A stretch of DNA of 64,000 nt from Linyphia triangularis. Its lineage: Eukaryota > Arthropoda > Arachnida > Araneae > Linyphiidae. Position numbers and translations under genes: made by a program. The stretch is from positions 49,767,214-49,831,213 of the forward strand of contig OZ021732.1 in the NCBI GenBank assembly GCA_963978545.1. The letters run 5' to 3'. Positions 1 through 12,000 of this stretch are shown here, piece by piece (position 1 is the stretch's first letter; the number at the start of each line of letters is the position of its first letter). A model generated the notes under the pieces. That model was given only the letters and a program-made list of their open reading frames with translations, made no database searches and was not told where the DNA came from.

Positions 1-860
1 GAAAGTTGTTCAAAGTTCAACACCCCCAGTTTTTTTAAACTCAGCACGATTCAAAATGTGTAAAAATCTGTTTTTAGCTGAAGAAATACTAAATTATTCT
101 CTTAAAGAAAACGTTTCAATCGTTAATTACTTCAATTTTTAATTAACTTTTTGCTAATTAATTTTCATTAGGAATCGCAATGAACCTTTAAAGTTAATGA
201 TAATCAACCTCAAAAACAAAAGTAAACGATTTCTAAACAATTCAACATCTTGCAGCCCCCTGTAAAAATTCCTGCGGACTCCTAGAGAACAATAAATATA
301 TTTGGCAAGAGATATATCCCAAACGTAACCCTTGTCCTTAATACACATCTTCCGAAGTTTATTAGGTTACAAATTTAAAAAAATTCTTACCTTCATTGGT
401 TTCAGTCTCGTGAACTAGCCAAGATGATAAAAGGTTGGGATATTCTTGCAGTTTCTTTTGCTTTTCTGCGATTCTGCGCCCCAGATAATTTCTTCGACAT
501 ATTTCAATTTACGAAAATTTCAACAGCATTAAATTGTTGTAATGCTAAATTTTATCTAACTACATTGCGACTATATTACCAATGCGATTTTAAATTAGCA
601 TTTCTGGCAGCCTGCCATGTAGCACAAACCTATTCTTCATCAGGGGGTAGGGAGAATTCGTTGTCATTCTTTTGTAAAAGGATAGATTATTACTTTCTTT
701 GTACAGAAATGTATTATTTTTTTTTTTGTAGTGGATTTTTTCTTCTGTTGGATATCTTAAAGATCATCCAGAATTTTAAGAAAAAATGAAAATTTATTTA
801 TGAAAAATTATCCTTTCGTCCAAATATTAAAATTTATACAACAAATAGTGCTTTGTTGGC
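1..860. other. AT-rich stretch, no gene seen
   Basis: I see no exon-like, splice-bounded coding segment here. The open frame at 424-789 (+) is low-complexity, Phe/Cys/Tyr-rich and has no family motif, so I do not call it. The stretch may be the body of a transposon whose right end lies near 931, but it shows nothing diagnostic. Confidence 0.5.
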
Positions 861-863
861 TTT

Positions 864-931
864 TCGGCGCCCGCTCTGGTTAGCGCCCGGGGCAGCTGCC
901 CCGCCTGCCCCCCCCCCTAGTTCCGGCACTG
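864..931. mobile_element. GC-rich right end of a probable DNA transposon
   Basis: An abrupt GC-rich island (gcgcccggggcagctgcccc, then a C tract) ends in CCGGCACTG at 931. It directly abuts copy A of the duplicated unit, whose sister copy B at 1418 has different upstream sequence. CACTG at the right edge suits hAT-type termini (CAGTG inverted). The matching left end and an 8-bp duplication were not found in the window, so this is probably a truncated insertion. Confidence 0.35.
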
Positions 932-1302
932 GGAGTATACCTCGAACAACTCCCCAGAAAGCCTGACAATCAACATTTTTCTTGTCATAAGTGATTTTTT
1001 ACCCATATAGTTTTAAGTTAGAATCATAAAACAGTGTTTTTTTTATTATTATTATTTCTTAAAATGTTGTAGTTTGTATGTGTTTGAAAGAAAATATTTA
1101 TATATTTTAAAAATTCTTAAGGCATTTTTTTTTATGAAACTAAACACACAAATTGTTGATGTAATACCTTTTTTTTTTATATATAAGGAATACTAGATTT
1201 TCAATATCCAGTAAAACTAGAAATACTTGAATCAGTATGAGAACTTTTAGATTGATTCATTTTGATTTATAAGACTGTGTAAGATCATTAAGTGTAAATA
1301 TC
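931..1302. repeat. Direct duplication, copy A
   Basis: This unit runs from gggagtatacctcgaacaac to the motif aagactgtgtaagatcatta. It repeats at 1418-1791 with the same order of landmarks: cctgacaatcaacatttttc, a T-rich segment, acacacaaattgttgatgta, and the aagactg end. By eye the copies agree over most of their length, with small indels in the T runs. Confidence 0.8.
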
Positions 1303-1417
1303 TTGTGTCAGAACATCATAACAGCAAGATGCATGCAATAATAATTTAAGTGTAAAAGAGTGAAATCTTTCCATTTGATTTGTCAAGAGAAAACAGTCCT
1401 GCATTTGTATTCCGTAT

Positions 1418-1791
1418 GGGAGTAAACCTGGAACAACTGATCAGGCAGCCTGACAATCAACATTTTTCTTGTCATAAGTAATCTTTTACCCATATAGTTT
1501 TAGTTAGAATCATAAAACAGTGGGTTTTTTTTGGTTTTTTTTTATTATCTCTTAAAATATTGTATTTTGTATGTATTTGAAAGAAAATATTTTTATATCT
1601 TAAAAATTCTTAAGGGATTTTTTTCATGAAACTGAACACACAAATTGTTGATGTAATACCTTTTTTTGATGTATAAGGTATACTAAATCTTCAATATCCA
1701 ATAAAATTAGAACTACTTATATCAGTATGAGAACTTTTGGATTGATTTATTCTGATTTTTAAGACTGTGTAAGATCATTAAGTGAAAATAT
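1418..1791. repeat. Direct duplication, copy B
   Basis: Second copy of the roughly 370-bp unit at 931-1302, offset by about 487 bp. It starts gggagtaaacctggaacaac and ends aagactgtgtaagatcatta. No coding potential was seen. It may be a tandem segmental duplication or two copies of one short interspersed element. Confidence 0.8.
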
Positions 1792-2079
1792 ATCAAAACA
1801 TTACGAAGAGTAAAAAGTCGTATATACTAATGAATAAAACATGCTTAACGATTCTGAGATTTTTTTTTTATTATTATTATTAAAATTGCAGCATAAAAAT
1901 GTGATGCAAAACGTCTTCAGTGATTCAAAAAATTAAAAGATCGCATTGCAAAATTTATTTCTGAAATTGAAAGTTTTTTTTTTAACCAATCGTTACATAT
2001 TATTCATCAAGTTTCAATACAAACTGACACATCACATCTGTGAAAAATAAGAACAAGATATATTAACGTTTTATAAACA

Positions 2080-2400
2080 TGAACACGCGCTTTTCAAATC
2101 CGCAAAAAATAAACATTTTTGAAAAACCTTCTGCGCAATCCCTTAGCGCATTCAACAGATTGAACCCTCTGCGCATTCGATTGAACCCTCTGCGCATTCG
2201 ACTACGCATCTTTTTAAAGAGTAGAGTCATGGTAGAGTAGTCAATTCTTCGATGTCGAGAAAAGGAGAGATCAGAATCACCCTTCTTCTACAGGACGGGA
2301 AATGGGCTCCATCCCGCGAACGGGCTACTCGACTTTTCTGCTCGACTCGCCTGGAGATCAGAATCAGGCCCTCCAACACATTGAAACTTATAAAAAGGGA
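2080..2400 (+). promoter_or_regulatory. GC-richer island upstream of the convertase, with a tandem 21-mer
   Basis: This island stands out from the AT-rich surroundings and lies about 500-800 bp before the convertase start codon. A 21-bp unit beginning TTGAACCCTCTGCGC is perfectly repeated in tandem at 2160-2180 and 2181-2201. A second short repeat (gagatcagaatca) occurs on both sides of 2300. Position and composition suit a promoter or 5' untranslated region, but I saw no clear TATA box or initiator, so the role is inferred. The rest of 1792-2881 shows nothing recognisable. Confidence 0.35.
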
Positions 2401-2914
2401 ATTTGAAAATAGTTGACTGTGACATCACATATACAATCCTTATTTATATTTTAATCTTCTTAAACTTATGTTGGCATCACCACATCATGCGTTTTGCAGA
2501 AATGATGTTTTGTTTATTTGAAGAAATTACATTCTGATCTATTTATATTTTTTTTTATTTAATTGTTATTGGAATTCATGAAAACATTTTAAATGGTAAA
2601 GGTCAATGCTTTCCGCAGAAAATTGATCAGTGACTTTTGATCTTTAGATCTCATTTTATATTTCTTTAAATAAACATGACATCGTGCGAACTGTCACAAT
2701 CCATTTATAGTTTTCTAGAAGTACAATCGCTGCATTTTCGTGATTCTCGTAATTACGAAATTTCACACTTTGCTTTGCTCAATATTATAAAAAATAAATA
2801 GCCATGTTATGAAGTAATTTTTCTTGAATTATTGTCATTATTCCAATTTTTGTGTTGTCACGATTGAATTTGGCAGTTCAGTGAAATATCCGAAAAAATA
2901 ATAATTCTGTAAAA

Positions 2915-3091
2915 ATGAAGATAAAACTATTCTCCAGAACTTTCGAATATCTACAATTTTTTATAATTCTTGATGTTGTTGATAAAATCAGTGCCAGTCT
3001 TTATTCAGACCAGTTTGTAGTGCAAGTTTCGGGGGGCCCAGAGACTGCGAAACAATTAGCAAAAGACCATGGATTTGAATACCTTGGCGAG
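2915..3091 (+). CDS. Fur1: Convertase exon 1: signal segment and start of prodomain
   Basis: Residues 1-59. A short hydrophobic core (QFFIILDVV) could act as the signal peptide. Then comes the conserved prodomain start [20 protein letters not shown], which aligns with WAVRIPGG in furin. The donor is GAG/gtaagt, phase 0. The signal is weak, so an upstream alternative first exon is possible. Confidence 0.85.
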
Positions 3092-6000
3092 GTAAGTATG
3101 TTTATAATAAAAATTCTTACCGTCTTAATTTTCATGCTTGTGTTTTTTATATATATAAAAAAATAACGTCTTATATTATTTAATACTTTTTGCAGATGCA
3201 CTATATAGTTATTTGGCAATTTATAAGTTTATTTGCTACTAAAATAACACGGCTGAATTCTGTTTATAGTTACCATGAAACTGTTTTGTGAAAACATGAG
3301 AGATTACAATTTAAAAGTATTTATCTTTTAAATAAAGCAAAGTGCATATTAGACTTTTTATTGTTTACCTGGAACAGAAGGTGAGAAAATAAGTTTACAC
3401 AGCTCCATACATCTACAAAAATATGTAAACTTTATAGAAGAGAAATGACATGACTTTTTTAATTAAAACTTTTCTTTAAAAACAAACTTTAAATTTTTAA
3501 TATTCTTAAATTGATTTAAAATATGAAAATAAAATAAAGCCATGAAGATTTTTTCATGTAAAAAATAAGTTTAGCTATTAAAAAAAACTCTCAATGACAT
3601 TGTTGAAAAGTTAATATTTATAAAAATATTAATATTTTTTATGATGTTTAAGTTTGATGTTGTAGTGTTTGTTACGAGAAGTTTTGAAGTTTGATGCTGT
3701 GGTGTGTAGGTTCTTTGTTTTGATGCTTGTCAGAACATAGCTGTCAACTTTTCAAAAAACATGGGGGGGGGGGGGGCGAGTTTTAACGGAAGATGAAATT
3801 ATCGAAATCTATTAATTTTTCGAAAATCTAGGCATGACACAACTTCTCATATAATACCAACGATAAACAGTTATTATAATTTATTTGGAGAATGGAGGGA
3901 AAAAAAGGAGATAGTGTTACAAAAATCAGGGTAGGCAGCCCCCCCCCCCCAGAATTTAAAAGTGGGGAGGCCAGCCCCCCCTACCCCCCCCCCCCCCCCC
4001 CCCCCCCCGTACTTTACGCCTATGTGTCAGAATAAATGAGAACAAAAACTATGAATCTGATTTATTTGTGTTAATTTTAATAATTTATTTTCAGATGTTT
4101 GATGACCACTATCATCTACAGCACAAAAGAATAGCTAAAAGGTCTATAGAAAAAAGTTTAACTCACCATGAGCTCCTATCAAATGATATTAGGGTACAAT
4201 TTTCTTCTATTAAAAAAATTACTTTTAATAATTGAAATTATATAAAAATAATTATTAAATTTTTTAAAGTAATGTATAAATTATTTTGTTTTAAATGTGT
4301 AGATATTTAAATTATGATTTTGTTTGTATGCTTTTTTACATTCTTGTTATCCAAGATATTTTTCATCCTTTTCATACACCAAGATAACAACTGAATTTTT
4401 ATACTTTTAAATTATTTTCAGTTGTATATTTTTAGATACCGATGCAACAGATTAGTTTTAATAATAAATAAAAACACACGAAAATACTTGCATTCAGCAT
4501 ATGAAATAATATGTTTGCTCCTTGTGCCAAATATGAGTATACTATTAGTTGGTAATGAACAAGTGAAACTATAATAATTTCTTTTTGTATTTGAAATTTC
4601 AGTTTTTTGCAACCATTTTTAGGTTGTTTTTTCTGTTGAAATTATATCATTATAACTTTTTATTTCTCCCACCAGGTTCAGAAATACAGTCAACAAGTTA
4701 TTAAGAGTAGGAAAAAAAGAGATTTAAAAATTTCTAACACTGATTTAAATGATCCAAAATGGCCGGAAATGTGGTATTTGGTAATTATAAGTTTTGTTAA
4801 CTATATTCCTATTTTCTTTTTAAAATGAAGTTGGTCTTATTCCATTCCTTGGAACACGAAAATACTAAGTTACTTAATTTATTCAATTTTGAGAAGTGAA
4901 CCAAATAATTAAAAAAAAATGTATATTTTTCAGAAAACAATACATTTCGGTTGTTTTATTTTTTTTAAACTTTAGCAAAGCTTTCCAACTTTTTAATAAA
5001 ATTAATTTGAAAAAAAAATTAGTGTTGGTTTTTCGACTGCAAATTAAGAAAATTATGTGTTAATCTTAAAGCTAGCAATGATTCTAAACAAGAAGTTCCC
5101 AAATTTACAATGCTTGAGATTCATTTTTATTTAAATTATTATATTTTAAAAGCATATTTTTTTAATAAGTCAAGGAAAAACTAATATTAAACCACCATTT
5201 ATCTCTTCTCCCAATATCCTTAAAAAGAAGTTTTGTTAGTTTTCTTTAATTAAATTCTGAAAGTGTAAAATAAGTTTAATTGGATTAAACTTGTTTAAAA
5301 TTTATTGTAGTACTCCAAGGTTAATAGGAACTCAATGGAATGCATTATGTTTAAATTTTGTTTGGTTTTAAAATGCATGTATTTATTTAACATCAGCACC
5401 AAGTACATACATGTTCATTGCTCGTATAAGATTCATTCATTATTAAATCTACCTAGTTTATTGTATATGTTCTCTTAGCATTTTATGTCACAAAAAAATT
5501 TATTTAAATCAAATTACTCTTATTTTTTTTTTACATCCTGTTTACTAAACCAGTAACGTTTATCCTTTCATCTTTCTATTGTGATTTCTGTCAAATTTAC
5601 TGACTTCATCACAGTGCAGCATTGTGTTTTTTTTTTTTTGTGTTTTTTTTTAATCATTGAATAGTTTTAAAAATATGTTTTTTGCTTTGTATTAGCTTTC
5701 ATTCAAGGCTTGAAGGAAGGGCAGTGTCCCCTCCAAAACCTTTCCTGATTGCATTTCCTACCTTCAAACAGGCATTGATATATCATGTTCTAGCAGTTTA
5801 TTCCTAGTGTAACTCTTGTTCTAAAAAATCCCCTGTATAACTAACCAACTGATTAAAAATATATGTGATAAGTTGATTGTGTATTGAATTCAAAGCAGCT
5901 TTTCAGTTTTAATGCTTGTCAAATTCACTTTGTGGTCAGCAATCCAAAACTGAAAATTAGGTTGAGCAAACCCAGACAACATACAACCAGAAAGCTTAGT

Positions 6001-9000
6001 ATTAAATTACATTTTCAAACTTGTTTGGATGTATTTGTTGTAATTGTCATTAAAAATTGAAGCTTACTCATCTGGTCCGCACTTTAGAAAAATTAAAACA
6101 ATGGTGTAAAGAATGTGTAATGAATAGACTAAAAAATATAGAAAATGAAGAATACTAAATTTTATTTTAAAAATTTAATACTACAATAAAATTCAAATGA
6201 TATGTCTGAAAAATAAACTTGAACTTATATGATGCAGATTAGTTGGCTGTAATGTTTTTGGCAATTGTAAAGGTTTTATATCAATGATAAATGTAGTTTC
6301 TTTTACAGAATAGAGGCTTGGGTCTAGATATGAATGTGGAAGAGGCCTGGTTAGAAGGAGCTTCAGGGAAAGGCGTTGTTGTTACAATTCTGGATGACGG
6401 TTTAGAAAAAGATCATCCTGATCTCATTCACAATTATGTAATCCATTGTTATTTGGTATTTTTTCTAAATAGATAATTTGTATAAAGTTGTAGTTATCAC
6501 TGTCCGTAGTTTTTAAAATATATCCCTAATCAAGTTAATTTTACCAAGTATTTTGACCAAGTAATTTTTTCATGTTAAAATTGTATGTAATAATTTAATT
6601 ATTAGTACCTCTTATCCATAAAAGTACTAAAAGAACTTGTTAATGCTTCAAAAATTAATGTTAGTATATTGTTACGAATTTTTCCACTGAGGCAATGATG
6701 GCACAGTTTTCACGGTATAAAAATATTTATTCTCTCTTCAGAAAACTCACAAAATTTATTCACAGGCAACAGTTTAATTACTATCAAGCTTCAACACAAG
6801 CTTCAACAAAAATAACTTCGAATTCAGCGATTATACAAGCTCACTCCAATAGGTAAACAAAGCGATCAGCTTTCAACGAAGTCCGAAGTCAATCTAAAAA
6901 CTTTCCCGTTCTCCAGTCTTTTATATACAAGCGCGTGAGACATTCTCGAAATTTCCAGCCAATTCATCGGAAAAGAAATATCTCGAAACTTCTCGATTGC
7001 TTTAGGTGTTGCCACCTTTTTCTAACTTGTATAATCGCTATTAATTAATAAATAAAATAAGATAAAAATAAATTACAATAGAATTTTGAAATAATACGTC
7101 ACTATTTACAATATATACAGACAATTTGTGCAACATTTCCCCCTTCTTAAAGACTGCACGTCCCGGGCAGTGAAGTCCTTAAGAGGAAAGGCAATTCAAT
7201 CACTTCTACTATAATATGGGGCTAGTCTATTGTTATGTACAACTCTAGGTTTACAGGAGGGTGTCCGTTGAATCCTTACCACAACGTCGTTGATCTTCTT
7301 AAGGACCACATACGGCCCTTCCCAGTTCGTCTGGAGCTTAGGGGAGAGTCCTTTCCGACGTTTAGGATTCCATAACCACACCTTGTCACCTTCCTGGAAT
7401 GAACGTTCCGTGGCCTTGGCATCGTAGCGGACCTTCATGCGCTCTGTCATGATGTTGATTCTTTCTCTGGCGAACCGATGTACGGCTTCCAAACGTGCCT
7501 GGAGATCATCTAGATACTGGACAGGCGAGGAAGGGGTGTCCGGTGGTCGTCCAAAGAGGAGGTCGCAGGGTAGTCTAAGGTCTCTTCCGAAAATCATTTG
7601 AGATGGTGTATATCCGGTGGTCTCGTGAGTAGCACTTCTGTAGGCCAAAAGGAACAATGGAAGTTTCTGATCCCAATCTTGCTGGTTCTTGGAAACAAAC
7701 AAGGAGAGATGATTCAGAATCGTTCTATTAAATCGTTCAACCATTCCATCGGATTGTGGGTGCAGGGGAGTTGTACGAGTCTTTTCCATGTCGAGCAAGT
7801 CACACAGCCCAGTGAAGACGGCAGAGTTGAAGTTCGTCCCCTGATCGGAATGTATCAGCAGGGGTACGCCAAAACGGGAGATCCAATTCCGTACGAGGAC
7901 TTCTGCTACGGTTGTGGCTTCCTGATCCAGAATCGCGTATGCTTCTGGCCACTTGCTAAAGTAGTCCATGACAACTAGGATGTATTTGTTGCCATTAGTT
8001 GTGTGAGGTAGGGGGCCTAAGACGTCTAAAGCAATTCTTTCGAATGGTGCTCCTACGTTGTAACGTTGCAACTTCCCACGAGTTCGGGTCTTCGGTCCCT
8101 TTCGTGAATTGCATGCATCACAGGACTTGCACCACTTCTCCACGTCGGATTTTGCTTTGTCCCAGAAGAATCTCTCCCTGACTTTCTGAAGAGTTTTCGT
8201 GACACCAAAATGTCCTCCAGTAGAACTGCTGTGAAGTTCTTCTAGAACGTTGGTAACTCTAGAACTTGGAAGGATTAATTGCCACCGGAAGCTTTTGCCA
8301 TCATCGGACTCCCATCGACGGTAGAGTACTCCATTCTTCAAGTGCAAAGAGTCCCACATAGCCCAATATCTCTTCATTATTGGGCTATAGCATGCAATTT
8401 CCTGCCAACTGGGTTTTCCGGTAGCTGCTTCCATGAATTCAATTAGAGGTTTCAAGTCCTGATCTTCGACTTGACTTTTCCGGACATTCTGGTCACTCCA
8501 AGGGTCCACGTCTGAAGTAGTTGACTTGGTAATTATTTTCCGAACGGCCAATGTGTTAATCCCAAACTTAGACTCAGCATTTCAACAAAATCGACAATTC
8601 TCCGGGCATGGTCTTCTGGAAAGAGCGTCTGCATTCCCATGGGACGTTCCTTTTCTGTGATGGATATCCATGTCGTATTCCTGTAGGCGCTGAATCCACC
8701 TTGCTATTTGTCCCTCTGTATTCTTGAAATTCAGCAACCAAGTCAGAGACGCATGATCAGTTCTTAGAAGGAATTTTCGCCCGTACAAGTAATGATGAAA
8801 GTGCTCAACGGCTTTTACTATTGCCAGTAACTCCTTTCTTGTGACGCAGTAGTTCCGCTCGGATTTTGACAGGCTCTTACTAAAATAAGCGATGACTTTC
8901 TCCTGTCCTTCAATTTCCTGGGAAAAAACGGCGCCCACTCCCTCGTTGCTGGCATCTGTATTCAAAATAAAGTCCTTGTTAACATCGGGAAAAGCCAAAA

Positions 9001-12000
9001 CAGGCTCGGATGTTAAAGCGCTCTTCAGTTGATTGAAGGAGTCGTCTCAGTCGGCAGTCCACAGGAACTTCTGCTTGCTCTCTGTTAGTCGATGCAGGGG
9101 TCTGGCGATCTTGGAGAAACCTTTCACGAATCTACGGTAATACGTGCACAGGCCTAGGAAGCTTCGCAATTGATGAACGTCTTGTGGTCGAGACCAAATT
9201 TGCACAGCATGGATTTTGGCTGGATCTGTGCTCACTCCCTCGGATGAGATGATGTGTCCGAGATAACTAACTTTCCTCCTAAAGAGCTTACATTTTGATG
9301 GGCTAAGTTTCAAGTGGGCTTCCCTAAGCTTCAAGAACACGTTCTTTACGTTTTGCAAGTGTTGATCAAAACTCCGCCCGGTGATAATGATATCGTCCAA
9401 ATATACCAGACAGGTCTCGTAGGAAAGTCCTCTAAGCACAGTCTCCATTAGTCGCTCGAACGTAGCCGGTGCATTACACAAGCCAAACTGCATAACTTGA
9501 AACTGCCATAATCCTTGTCCGGTAGTGAAGGCCGTTTTCTCACGATCGTCGGGATGTATCTCTACTTGCCAGTATCCACTCTTCAAATCCAAAGTTGAAA
9601 ACCACTGGTTCCCTGATAGAGTGTCCAAAGTGTCATCAATTCTTGGCAGAGGGTAGCTGTCCTTTTTCGTAATTTCATTCAGCTTCCGGTAATCCACACA
9701 AAATCTAGTGGAACCATCCTTCTTTCGAACGAGTACGATCGGAGAGGCCCATGGACTTGAGGAGGGTTCAATAACTGTATTATCTTCCATTTCTTGTAAC
9801 AATCACCCGACCTCCTCTTGTTTTGCAAATGGAAGTCTTCGAGGGTGTTGTTTAATCGGTACATGGGTCCCAGTGTCAATTCGATGTTGTGTAAGCTTCG
9901 TTCTTCCTACATCTTTCGATGACATGGAGAAAACGTCCTGAAATTCTTTTATAAGTTTTCCAACAACCTTCTCTTGACTTCTTTCCAACCGAGCATCCTC
10001 GAGAAGCTGGTCCTCTAAATCCGCGGATGGTGCGGTCGGAAGCTCCTTCGATCCTCTTTCAATGCTTGTAACAGGTGTGCAAGTGGCAATTTCTTCCCCC
10101 TTCTTGATAACTCTTGTAGAATCACCGATGTTGGCCATTCTCACATGCACCACCTCCTGAGAGAGATCCACAAGTGTCGCTCCTACTAGCACTCCTTTCG
10201 GGACGCTATTCGATGATGGGAAGTCCGTTACTCCAAATCGGAAGGCCTTCGGGAGCTCTGCTGAACCCTTTACAACTAAATCTGTCTTGGAGGGGATGGC
10301 GATGTCTTCAAGAGCTACTATTCGATATGCACATGGCTCTTCCGAGTCCAAACCGAACAATGGAATTTCTTCTTTCCCTGTTTGAAGCTCGCCTTTCTCG
10401 AAATTCAAAGTAATTCCATTTTTCTTTAAAAAGTCCAATCCCAGAATACATGGGTCAATAATTTCAGCGACGTAAACGGTGTGATTGTAAGTGTGAAATC
10501 CAAAAGAGATGTTGACATTTGATTTCCCATGCACAGAAATTTTGTCACCAGTCACAGTTTGCTGTGAAACTGAAGGCGCCGTGTAAAGAGGTTGGCTGTC
10601 CAGGCGCCGGGCTACATCCGTCCGTAAGATGGTTACATTTGCCCCTGAATCAACTATTAGACGACAGGGAGTTCCATTGATTTTGCCCTCCACGAATAAA
10701 CCATGGTTTCCTCCTTGAAGGGATGAGATGTGATAGAGGCTGAGTGGGGCACCACCTGCTCTACACGGCGACCTCCGCCTCGCGAGATAGCCGCTCTTTA
10801 GTTTAACTGCTGAGGCTCGGACGAGGGTCTGTCCCCTCTCCTGTCCAATTCAGGGCAATCACGTCTGAAATGTCCTTCCCGGTTGCAGAGCCAACAAACC
10901 ACTCTAGTTTTTCGATCCCTCGAGCCAGGAATATTTCTCATAATTCGCTCCATCTTGTTTTCCAATTCTTGAAACTTCTTCGTGAAAAGTTCAGAGGAAT
11001 CGTCTGCCAATGTTCCACATACGAAATGCCGATCTTTTCTAGAAGCTTGCTGTGCAGCTTCTACTCTCATGGCATAGACGAGGGTGGACTTCAGATCTTT
11101 GCTGTCTGACATCCTGGTAGCTTGCTGTATGTCGGGATCTTTGATGGCATCCACGAAATATTGAAGAGACAGGTTATCTCGTACGTCCGAGGGACAGTCT
11201 GGGAAAGCGAGGAGCGACAGTCTTTCTATATTCGATGCCAATTCTTGAAGAGTTTCATTGGCCTTCTGCTGTCTCACTTTCAATTGCAGTCTGTTGTAAT
11301 CCTTTAGATGCTGCTCCCCAAACCTTAACTCCAACGCACTTGCCAGCGCCACGAATTCTCCCCGCTTCTCTTCAGGTAGTGTCTGTAAAATGTCAGCAGC
11401 TTCACCTCGAAGAGATGCTGCGAGATGGAATGCCTTCGAAGTATCGTCCCAACCATTCGCAGAAGCAATAATTTCAAACTGCGTTTGATAAACGCGCCAA
11501 GACGACCTCCCATCAAAAGTGGCCACTTTGATGTTGGAACGTGGCGCAATAAAAGGAGTGGAAACATTATCCCAATTAGGCGTTGCAATGGTCACAGCTT
11601 CGCGAGTTTCCATTTTTCGCAGCCTTTCTTCTACAACGTCAATGAATTTGGCTTGCTCTTCCTTTCAGGTGGAAACTTTTTCTTCGAATTCATTCCTCAC
11701 AGTCACAAGATCTTCTTTGACTTCCGAAATATCAGCCTTCATTGACTGAAGCACATTTTCCGTGCGCTCTATAAATCCTTCAACGGACGCAGCAGTCGAT
11801 TCCTGTTTGGAGGCTAAAATTTTAATGTCCGACGACGTTGATTCTTGACCGGCGGATATGGTAGCTTCGAGTTCGGCGTTAGTCGTTTCTTGACGGGCTT
11901 GTCCGGCGGCAATCGTAGCAAAAAGTTCGGCTTTCATTTCGGCTGCGGTGGTTTCTTGGCAGGCTTTCATTTCGGCTGCGGTGGTTTCTTGTTGAGCCTT

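Noticed and set aside
424..789. 121-codon open frame near the left edge
   Set aside because: Low-complexity composition, no motif, no splice context, and in AT-rich DNA where such frames arise by chance.
3001..3219. Minus-strand open frame over convertase exon 1
   Set aside because: Antisense shadow of a real exon; no family match.
7598..8181. Plus-strand open frames within the retrotransposon
   Set aside because: They are mirror frames of the integrase coding strand and have no independent support.
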